12,863 nt of DNA from an uncultured Paraburkholderia sp. (GTDB taxonomy: Bacteria; Pseudomonadota; Gammaproteobacteria; Burkholderiales; Burkholderiaceae): assembly GCA_937917025.1 (NCBI GenBank), contig CALFSF010000490.1:1-12863 (forward strand), given 5' to 3'. The position numbers and the translations under genes are program-made. Of this stretch, positions 7,426 through 12,863 are shown piece by piece (within the stretch, counting starts at the first letter, position 1; each line of letters opens with the position of its first letter). The notes below the pieces were generated by a model. That model saw only the letters and a program-made list of their open reading frames with translations. It searched no databases and was not told the DNA's origin.

Positions 7426-9084
7426 ATGGCAACCGTTGGCGGGCAAATCTCGCACGCGCCGATGACAAGCGATGAGAAGCGGGTGATCTTCGCATCGTCG
7501 CTCGGCACCGTTTTCGAATGGTACGACTTCTATCTGGCCGGCTCGCTGGCTGCTTACATCAGCAAGAGCTTCTTTTCCGGCGTCAACCCCACCGCGGGGT
7601 TCATCTTCACGCTGCTCGGTTTCGCGGCGGGTTTCGCGGTGCGTCCGTTCGGCGCGATCGTGTTCGGCCGGCTCGGCGACATGGTGGGCCGCAAGTACAC
7701 GTTCCTCGTCACGATCGTGATCATGGGTCTGTCGACGTTCGTCGTCGGCTTCCTGCCGGGTTACGCGGCCATCGGCTTTGCGTCTCCGGTGATCTTCATT
7801 GCGATGCGCCTGTTGCAGGGGCTCGCGCTCGGCGGCGAGTACGGCGGCGCGGCGACCTACGTCGCCGAACATGCGCCGGCTAACCGTCGCGGTTACTACA
7901 CCGCGTGGATCCAGACGACGGCCACGCTCGGCCTCTTCCTGTCGCTGCTGGTGATTCTCGGCGTGCGTACGTCGATGGGCGAAGACGCGTTCGGCGTATG
8001 GGGCTGGCGCATTCCGTTCATCGCGTCGATCCTGCTGCTCGCGATCTCGGTGTGGATTCGCCTGCAACTGCACGAATCGCCGGCGTTCGAGCGCATCAAG
8101 GCCGAAGGCAAGACGTCGAAGGCGCCGCTGACCGAAGCGTTCGGTCAATGGAAGAACCTGAAGATCGTGATTCTCGCGCTGGTCGGCCTGACGGCGGGTC
8201 AGGCGGTGGTCTGGTACACGGGCCAGTTCTACACGCTGTTCTTCCTCACGCAGACGCTGAAGGTGGACGGCACGAGCGCCAACATCCTGATCGCGCTGGC
8301 GCTGCTGATCGGCACACCGTTCTTCCTGTTCTTCGGCTCGCTGTCGGACAAGATCGGCCGCAAGCCGATCATCATGGCCGGCTGCCTGATCGCGGCGCTC
8401 ACGTACTTCCCGCTGTTCCATGCGCTCACGCACTACGCGAACCCGGCGCTCGAAGCGGCCCAGCAGAAGTCGCCGATCGTCGTGATCGCGAACCCGGACG
8501 AATGCTCGTTCCAGTTCAACCCGGTCGGCACGGCGAAGTTCACGAGCTCGTGCGATATCGCGAAGAGCGCGCTGTCGAAGGCCGGCCTGAACTACGATAA
8601 CGTGGCCGCTCCGGCGGGCACGCTGGCGGAGATCAAGGTGGGCGATACCGTCATCAACACGTATGACGGCAAGGCCGCGGACGCGAAGGATCAGGGCAAG
8701 CCGTTCGACAAGTCGCTCGGCGACGCGCTGAAGACGGCCGGCTACCCGCCGAAGGCCGATCCGTCGCAGATCAACTGGCCGATGACGGTCGTGATCCTGA
8801 CGATCCTCGTGATCTACGTGACGATGGTGTACGGGCCGATCGCGGCGATGCTGGTGGAAATGTTCCCGACGCGGATCCGCTATACGTCGATGTCGCTGCC
8901 GTATCACATCGGCAATGGCTGGTTCGGCGGCTTCCTGCCGGCGACCGCCTTCGCGATCGTCGCGGCGAAGGGCAACATCTATTCGGGACTCTGGTATCCG
9001 ATCGTGATCGCGCTGGCGACGTTCGTGATCGGCATGCTGTTCGTGAAGGAGACCAAGGACTCGAACATCTACGCCGACGACTGA
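7426..9084 (+). CDS. MFS metabolite:proton symporter with a large inserted loop
   Basis: This is an inner-membrane transporter of the metabolite:H+ symporter branch (ProP/ShiA/citrate-type). The start has SLGTVFEWYDFYLAG, the branch signature; GRLGDMVGRKYT is the loop 2-3 motif, RLLQGLALGGEYGGA lies in helix 4, and SLSDKIGRKP is the loop 8-9 repeat. Twelve membrane segments can be drawn. The 552-residue length exceeds the usual ~430-450. The surplus is a soluble stretch at about residues 335-450, between helix 9 and helix 10, predicted periplasmic, with two cysteines, C360 and C376. The ATG at 7426 has a GGAGA ribosome site six bases before it. The substrate is unknown; organic acids or osmolytes are typical. 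The two-component operon just upstream may control it (inference). Confidence 0.93.
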   Translation: MATVGGQISHAPMTSDEKRVIFASSLGTVFEWYDFYLAGSLAAYISKSFFSGVNPTAGFIFTLLGFAAGFAVRPFGAIVFGRLGDMVGRKYTFLVTIVIMGLSTFVVGFLPGYAAIGFASPVIFIAMRLLQGLALGGEYGGAATYVAEHAPANRRGYYTAWIQTTATLGLFLSLLVILGVRTSMGEDAFGVWGWRIPFIASILLLAISVWIRLQLHESPAFERIKAEGKTSKAPLTEAFGQWKNLKIVILALVGLTAGQAVVWYTGQFYTLFFLTQTLKVDGTSANILIALALLIGTPFFLFFGSLSDKIGRKPIIMAGCLIAALTYFPLFHALTHYANPALEAAQQKSPIVVIANPDECSFQFNPVGTAKFTSSCDIAKSALSKAGLNYDNVAAPAGTLAEIKVGDTVINTYDGKAADAKDQGKPFDKSLGDALKTAGYPPKADPSQINWPMTVVILTILVIYVTMVYGPIAAMLVEMFPTRIRYTSMSLPYHIGNGWFGGFLPATAFAIVAAKGNIYSGLWYPIVIALATFVIGMLFVKETKDSNIYADD

Positions 9085-9154
9085 CGGTGCGGCTGCGGCG
9101 GCCGCTTGAGAAGGGCGCCGCTGGATGAGCGGCCACAAATATGGCGCGCGGGGG

Positions 9155-9183
9155 TTGACAGCCCCTGCCGCCATCCGCATAAT
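9155..9183 (+). promoter_or_regulatory. Strong sigma-70 promoter of the tRNA gene
   Basis: TTGACA (9155-9160, a perfect -35) is followed by 17 bases and CATAAT (9178-9183, five of six). The mature tRNA begins at 9196, so a start near 9190 gives a leader of only a few bases. This means the tRNA is transcribed independently of the transporter gene. Confidence 0.85.
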
Positions 9184-9195
9184 CTCGCTTCTTTC

Positions 9196-9272
<77 letters not shown>

Positions 9273-9277
9273 GTTGT

Positions 9278-9315
9278 AAAAAAAGCCGCTGTTCCGCAAG
9301 GACAGCGGCTTTTTT
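9278..9315. terminator. Rho-independent terminator, probably bidirectional
   Basis: AGCCGCTGT (9284-9292) pairs with ACAGCGGCT (9302-9310); the inner CC/GG pairs close a GCAA tetraloop with one bulged T. A T-run follows on the plus strand and an A-run precedes, so the hairpin can end both the tRNA transcript and the convergent small gene whose stop is near 9356. Confidence 0.92.
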
Positions 9316-9352
9316 GTTTCCAACGCCCCAGCCCAACGCGGCGCGAACAACC

Positions 9353-9691
9353 CTACTTCCCCTTTGGCGTCGAAAACGGCTGCGCCAGCTCGAAACACGC
9401 AAACTGCGCCTCGGGCATGTGCGTCCTCTGTTCGATCTGATGCTGCTCGATACATTTGAATGCGCCCTGCTCCCGCTGAAGATAGAACGTCTGCGTCGAA
9501 TTCGCGTCGCCGCGCCGTTCGTCGATCACCGATACGATCCGGTAACCGTCCTGCACGAGCGTGAACAAGGTTGCCTGGCTGGGCTGCCACTGGCTCTCGG
9601 GAACGGGCTCGGCCTGCACGGCCAGCGAGGCCGCCGCAAGCAGAAACGCCAGGACGGGCGCGAGCATACGCGTGACGAAACGGACTGACAT
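9353..9691 (-). CDS. Small secreted (periplasmic) protein of unknown function
   Basis: The 112-residue product starts with a clear Sec signal peptide: MSVRFVTRM, then the hydrophobic run LAPVLAFLLAAASL, with probable cleavage after AVQA before EPVPES. The mature part is about 87 residues, polar, with two cysteines (in FKCIEQ and FACFEL) that could form a disulfide in the periplasm. I do not recognise a family. I chose the ATG at 9691 rather than 9745 because AGAGGAGAG lies six bases before it and the signal peptide then begins properly. The gene stands alone: the GntR-type gene ends 125 bases upstream in the same direction, and the shared terminator with the tRNA lies just past its stop. Confidence 0.78.
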   Translation of the reverse strand: MSVRFVTRMLAPVLAFLLAAASLAVQAEPVPESQWQPSQATLFTLVQDGYRIVSVIDERRGDANSTQTFYLQREQGAFKCIEQHQIEQRTHMPEAQFACFELAQPFSTPKGK

Positions 9692-9816
9692 GAACGACTC
9701 TCCTCTGCACGGTTGACTGAACGCCTCCGCAGCCGTTGCCAGCATTCGCGCCAGCAGCCAGCATTACTTCAGCATCGCAATCCGGCCTTAGACCTTAGCA
9801 CGCCGCCCGCGCCCGC

Positions 9817-10566
9817 TCACCCTTCGATGCGCCGGCGCGTCACGCCGAGCAGGTTCGCCATCGCCTGACGGGCGGCCTCGGCGTCGCGATCGCGGATCGC
9901 CTCGAAGACCGCCGTGTGCTCCGCGAGCGACGCGTTGAACACGTCCGCCCGCCGCGCGTTCAGTTGCAGTTGCGCCTCGAGCGTGCGCTCGATCAGCGTG
10001 CCGAGCGGAATCAGCAACTCGTTGCTGCACGCCGTCAGCACGTTCAGATGGAACTGAAGATCGGCCCGCACCCATTCGTCGACGTTACGCGCGGCCACCA
10101 TCGAAGCATGCGCGGCATCGAGCGCGGCAAACGTCCCGGCGCTCCACGACGACGCGGCAAGCGCCGCCGCATATGGCTCGATCATCTCGCGCATTTCCTG
10201 CAGCTTGAGCGCGAACGCCATCGGCGGGGCGACGCGCGAGTACCAGTCGAGCACGTCGACATCGAGCAGATTCCAAGCGCTTTTCGGACGCACACGCGTC
10301 CCCACGCGTGGACGCGACTCGATCAGCCCTTTCGACGTCAGCGTGCGCAGCGCCTCGCGCAGCACTGTCCGGCTGACGCCGAACGCCTCCATCAGCTCCG
10401 CTTCGCGCGGCAGGATGGATTCGGGCGCATAGTCGCCGCGCAGGATGGCGGTCGCGAGCAGGTGGGCGACGCGCCCGTGCAGATCATGCTGAATAACGGT
10501 TCTCCGCTTTCTTTCGCCATCGCGGCGCGATGGGTAACCAACTGAACGTCCCGGATTATCCGGCAT
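9817..10566 (-). CDS. FadR-subfamily GntR transcriptional regulator
   Basis: This is a dimeric, ligand-responsive DNA-binding protein, probably controlling the divergent dgoD. With the ATG at 10566 it has 249 residues. The winged helix covers about 30-93, with the GntR signature LPREAELMEAFGVSRTVLREAL and the wing GLIESRPRVGTRV. An all-helical FCD ligand domain covers about 118-243; D169, H173 (in ADLQFHLNVL) and H217 fit its usual metal-site positions. Family length is about 230-250, so the size is normal. A longer ATG start at 10623 is possible but would run into the palindrome upstream; neither start has a good ribosome site. By context it may act like DgoR, the galactonate repressor, but that is inference and I give no symbol. 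Confidence 0.9.
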   Translation of the reverse strand: MPDNPGRSVGYPSRRDGERKRRTVIQHDLHGRVAHLLATAILRGDYAPESILPREAELMEAFGVSRTVLREALRTLTSKGLIESRPRVGTRVRPKSAWNLLDVDVLDWYSRVAPPMAFALKLQEMREMIEPYAAALAASSWSAGTFAALDAAHASMVAARNVDEWVRADLQFHLNVLTACSNELLIPLGTLIERTLEAQLQLNARRADVFNASLAEHTAVFEAIRDRDAEAARQAMANLLGVTRRRIEG

Positions 10567-10621
10567 CGGACCAGGAACGCGGGCGAACGATTCAAGCCAC
10601 GCGGCAGTCGATGTCCACACC

Positions 10622-10640
10622 AATAGTACTATTAATACTA
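10622..10640. promoter_or_regulatory. Candidate operator between the GntR gene and dgoD
   Basis: TAGTACTATTAATACTA (10624-10640) is an inverted repeat centred on 10632 with one mismatched pair. Overlapping it, AATAGTACTATT (10622-10633) is a perfect 12-bp palindrome. It is strikingly AT-rich for this genome and lies in the shared 176-base promoter region, where an autoregulated GntR repressor would bind. TAGGAT (10660-10665) could be a dgoD -10 box, but no matching -35 is evident. Confidence 0.6.
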
Positions 10641-10742
10641 CTTAACGGCGATTTTGTTGTAGGATGTGGTCCCCGTACTCAAGATTTCACGGTTCCACCG
10701 TCCCACGATCTGGCCCGCAGCGGCAGTCAGGAGAGTCCCAGC

Positions 10743-11891
10743 ATGAAAATCACCAAACTCGAAACCTTCATCGTCCCGCCGCGCTGGTGTTTCCTCAAGA
10801 TCACGACGGATGAAGGCATCGTCGGCTGGGGCGAGCCGGTTGTCGAAGGCCGCGCGCACACGGTCGCGGCAGCCGTCGATGAACTGTCCGACTATCTGAT
10901 CGGCAAGGATCCGCTCCTGATCGAAGATCACTGGCAGGTGATGTACCGCGCCGGCTTCTATCGCGGCGGCCCGATCACGATGAGCGCGATCGCCGGCGTC
11001 GACCAGGCGCTGTGGGACATCAAGGGCAAGCATCACGGCGTGCCGGTGCACGCGCTGCTCGGCGGCCAGGTGCGCGATCGCATCAAGGTGTATTCGTGGA
11101 TCGGCGGCGACCGCCCGAGCGACGTCGCGAACAACGCGCGCGCCGTCGTCGAACGCGGCTTCAAGGCGATCAAGATGAACGGCTCGGAAGAGCTGCAGAT
11201 CATCGACACCTTCGACAAGGTACAAGGTGTGATCAACAACGTCGCCGCCGTGCGTGAAGCGGTGGGTCCGAACATCGGCATCGGCGTCGACTTCCACGGC
11301 CGCGTGCACAAGCCGATGGCGAAGGTGCTGGCGAAGGAACTCGATCCGTACAAGCTGATGTTCATCGAGGAACCGGTGCTGTCGGAAAATGCCGAAGCGC
11401 TGCGCGATATCGTCAACCAGACGAACACGCCGATCGCGCTGGGCGAGCGTCTGTATTCGCGCTGGGACTTCAAGCACATCCTCGCGAACGGTTTCGTCGA
11501 CATCCTGCAGCCGGACGCGTCGCACGCGGGCGGCATTACCGAGTGCCGCAAGATCGCGACGATGGCCGAAGCGTACGACGTCGCCATCGCGCTGCACTGC
11601 CCGCTTGGCCCGATCGCGCTCGCCACGTGCCTGCAGATCGACGCGGTGAGCTACAACGCGTTCATCCAGGAACAGAGCCTCGGCATTCACTACAACCAGG
11701 GCAACGACCTGCTCGATTACATCAAGAACCCGGAAGTCTTCAAATACGAAGACGGCTTCGTGTCGATTCCGCAGGGCCCGGGCCTCGGCATCGAAGTCAA
11801 TGAAGACAAGGTTCGCGAGATGGCGAAGGTCGGACATCGCTGGCGCAATCCGGTGTGGCGCCACGCAGACGGCAGCGTCGCCGAATGGTAA
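10743..11891 (+). CDS. dgoD: D-galactonate dehydratase
   Basis: The enzyme removes water from D-galactonate to give 2-keto-3-deoxygalactonate, the first step of the DeLey-Doudoroff galactonate route. It belongs to the enolase superfamily (mandelate racemase subgroup) and is cytoplasmic. The 382 residues equal the E. coli DgoD length, and the active site lines up at the same numbers: D183 and H185 in VDFHGR, E209 in FIEEP, E235 in LGERL and H285 in LHCPLGP. D183, E209 and E235 bind Mg2+, and H185/H285 are the acid-base residues. The ATG at 10743 has AGGAGA seven to eight bases upstream and starts MKITKLETFIVPPRW. A hairpin terminator follows. The kinase and aldolase of the pathway are not in the window, so they must lie elsewhere. 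Confidence 0.96.
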   Translation: MKITKLETFIVPPRWCFLKITTDEGIVGWGEPVVEGRAHTVAAAVDELSDYLIGKDPLLIEDHWQVMYRAGFYRGGPITMSAIAGVDQALWDIKGKHHGVPVHALLGGQVRDRIKVYSWIGGDRPSDVANNARAVVERGFKAIKMNGSEELQIIDTFDKVQGVINNVAAVREAVGPNIGIGVDFHGRVHKPMAKVLAKELDPYKLMFIEEPVLSENAEALRDIVNQTNTPIALGERLYSRWDFKHILANGFVDILQPDASHAGGITECRKIATMAEAYDVAIALHCPLGPIALATCLQIDAVSYNAFIQEQSLGIHYNQGNDLLDYIKNPEVFKYEDGFVSIPQGPGLGIEVNEDKVREMAKVGHRWRNPVWRHADGSVAEW

Positions 11892-11935
11892 GCACGGGGA
11901 ACGCGTAAGCGCCGCTTTGCGTGACTGCGTGACGG

Positions 11936-11960
11936 ACGCCGCCTTTGGGCGGCGTTTCTG
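11936..11960 (+). terminator. Rho-independent terminator of dgoD
   Basis: ACGCCGCC (11936-11943) and GGCGGCGT (11948-11955) form an eight-pair GC-rich stem with a TTTG loop, followed by TTCTGTTTG. It begins 44 bases after the dgoD stop. The T-run is interrupted, so termination may be less than complete. Confidence 0.8.
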
Positions 11961-12210
11961 TTTGCGTCGCGCGTGCATGACGAAGCCGCACAACAGCGCG
12001 TCACGTGACGCCGATCCGGCAATGTTTCAGTAACGTAACGTTCAGGCTCAAAAACGATGAAACCCGGCCGCACGCGCGGACGTCGGCGTTACCCTCGCGA
12101 AGTCGAAAGCATTGCTGCATCATGTGTTGCGGGCGATGCGCCGGGGTTCGCATGACTTCTGGCCCACTCCTTGCTGAACTGGTTGCAAACGATACGAACC
12201 AGAGGCAGAC
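11961..12210. other. Intergenic region without a recognised gene
   Basis: Between the dgoD terminator and the small membrane gene I find no supported coding region. The stretch holds TAACGTAACG (two TAACG units, 12031-12040) flanked on both sides by TTCAG, and a distant GTTTCA/TGAAAC pair (12024 and 12058). A weak promoter-like TTGCTG (12171) with TACGAA about 16 bases on could serve the gene at 12211. None of these is strong enough for a firm call. Confidence 0.4.
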
Positions 12211-12513
12211 ATGGGTGGGTTTCTTCCTGACTATCTGATCCGCGAACAGGCTGCCGTGGGCACGCTGGTGATATTCGCGGTGCTGCGGATCATCTTCGCG
12301 GCGCTTGCGTACGATCGCGGCTGGCGCATTTCGATCGTCGAACGATGTTTCATCGCTGCAGCGGTGCTTTACTGCGTGCCGCAACTTTTCGACCTGCTGA
12401 TCCATGCGTACGGCACGCGCGCGACATCCGCCGAACTCGAAGGCAAGGTGGCGGGCGCGGCGATCGCGCTCTTCTTCGCGCCGATCGTCGGACACAAGCT
12501 GGGCTACGAATAG
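12211..12513 (+). CDS. Small three-helix membrane protein of unknown function
   Basis: The 100-residue product has three likely membrane segments: about 14-34 (AAVGTLVIFAVLRIIFAAL), 43-64 (VERCFIAAAVLYCVPQLF) and 80-98 (VAGAAIALFFAPIVGHKLG). Short polar links join them, and there is no cleavable signal peptide. The ATG at 12211 has AGAGG a few bases upstream. I do not recognise the family. The dgoD terminator isolates it from the gene before, and the next gene runs the opposite way, so it appears to be a single-gene unit. Its hydrophobic pattern and ribosome site argue that it is real rather than a chance frame. Confidence 0.7.
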   Translation: MGGFLPDYLIREQAAVGTLVIFAVLRIIFAALAYDRGWRISIVERCFIAAAVLYCVPQLFDLLIHAYGTRATSAELEGKVAGAAIALFFAPIVGHKLGYE

Positions 12514-12601
12514 AGGGGCTTCTAACACGCGATGGTCGCAGCGAATACAGAGCCGTCCGACTTCGCTGGCACCCCGGCGGAAACGGATAGCTGGCCAGTC
12601 A

Positions 12602-12616
12602 GCCGGCCTGGCCGGC
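12602..12616. repeat. GCCGGC inverted repeat between convergent genes
   Basis: GCCGGC (12602-12607) and GCCGGC (12611-12616), itself self-complementary, flank a CTG, giving GCCGGCC-T-GGCCGGC overall. It lies between the small membrane gene and the convergent CopD-family gene and could be a terminator-like hairpin, but no T-run follows on either strand. Confidence 0.35.
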
Positions 12617-12649
12617 AACGACCGTTCGATCGGCGCAGATCAGCCCCGG

Positions 12650-12863
12650 TCAGCCCATTGCGGCGAAGCCCGGAATGCTGTGCGACAACACCGCAGCCGC
12701 GACGAACACGCCCAGCATCGCGAGCGCTTCCAGATACATCACGTTGTTGAACGTGTGCGCATCGACGGTCGACGCGCTGCGCCGCAGGCGCGGCAGCGCC
12801 GAAAAGCGGTTGAGTCCGCCCAGCACGAGCGCGAGCGCGACCAGCGCCAGCTTGAGGACCAGC
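12650..12863 (-). CDS. CopD-family membrane protein, C-terminal part (cut by window end)
   Basis: Only the last 70 codons are present; the gene enters from the right edge and stops with TGA at 12652-12650. The visible part reads LVLKLALVALALVLGGLNRF, then LPRLRRS, FNNVMYLEALAMLGVFVAAA and VLSHSIPGFAAMG. This is two membrane helices joined by a basic loop, matching the C-terminal end of CopD-domain proteins (copper resistance/uptake, inner membrane). The N/R-F after the first helix and the E in the second are typical. Whether the full gene is a plain copD or a CopC-CopD fusion cannot be told here. Confidence 0.75.
   Translation of the reverse strand, partial: LVLKLALVALALVLGGLNRFSALPRLRRSASTVDAHTFNNVMYLEALAMLGVFVAAAVLSHSIPGFAAMG

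Noticed and set aside
7402..9180. 592-residue open frame antisense to the MFS transporter
   Set aside because: Its composition is Arg/Asp/His/Glu-rich without domains, as expected for the complement of a GC-rich gene. The plus-strand transporter is certain.
10638..11993. 451-residue frame antisense to dgoD
   Set aside because: It is a shadow of a gene whose active-site residues are fully conserved.
12001..12618. 205-residue minus-strand frame over the small membrane gene
   Set aside because: It has Arg/His-rich composition and no start signal. The plus-strand frame has a ribosome site and a clear membrane pattern.

Overview
The window looks like core chromosome of a Burkholderiales bacterium, most likely Paraburkholderia or Burkholderia. 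This rests on the high GC content, the gene order sucD-sucC / DUF2889 gene / recX / recA, and protein sequences typical of that group. The species cannot be fixed from the sequence alone. I see no insertion sequence, phage gene, CRISPR array or toxin-antitoxin pair.

Layout. Bases 1-4516 form a minus-strand block. In transcription order it holds recA, recX, a DUF2889 protein of unknown function, sucC and sucD; sucD is cut by the window start. recA has a consensus-like promoter overlapped by a perfect CTGT-N8-ACAG LexA box, so recA, and recX just behind it, should be SOS-controlled. sucCD encode succinyl-CoA synthetase of the TCA cycle. Divergent from recA (4759-7197) is a plus-strand two-component system: an OmpR-type response regulator and a TctE-like histidine kinase, 6 bases apart. 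A 228-base gap with three spaced CAT(T)nAG motifs leads to an MFS metabolite transporter (7426-9084) with an unusually long inserted loop. A tRNA(CAT), probably Met, follows with a near-consensus promoter and a strong hairpin terminator. That terminator also faces a convergent small secreted protein gene.

Bases 9817-11891 hold a divergent pair: a FadR-type GntR regulator (minus) and dgoD, D-galactonate dehydratase (plus). A near-perfect 17-bp palindrome between them is a good operator candidate. dgoD has all expected catalytic residues and its own terminator. The last part holds a small three-helix membrane protein of unknown function and the 3' end of a CopD-family membrane protein on the minus strand.

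Working together. The clearest functional units are the SOS pair recA-recX, the TCA pair sucC-sucD, the sensor-regulator pair that may control the neighbouring transporter (inference), and the regulator-dgoD sugar-acid unit. No wholly new system stands out. The best leads are the transporter loop, the repeats in front of it, the DUF2889 protein, and the long low-complexity extensions on RecX, the response regulator and the kinase.
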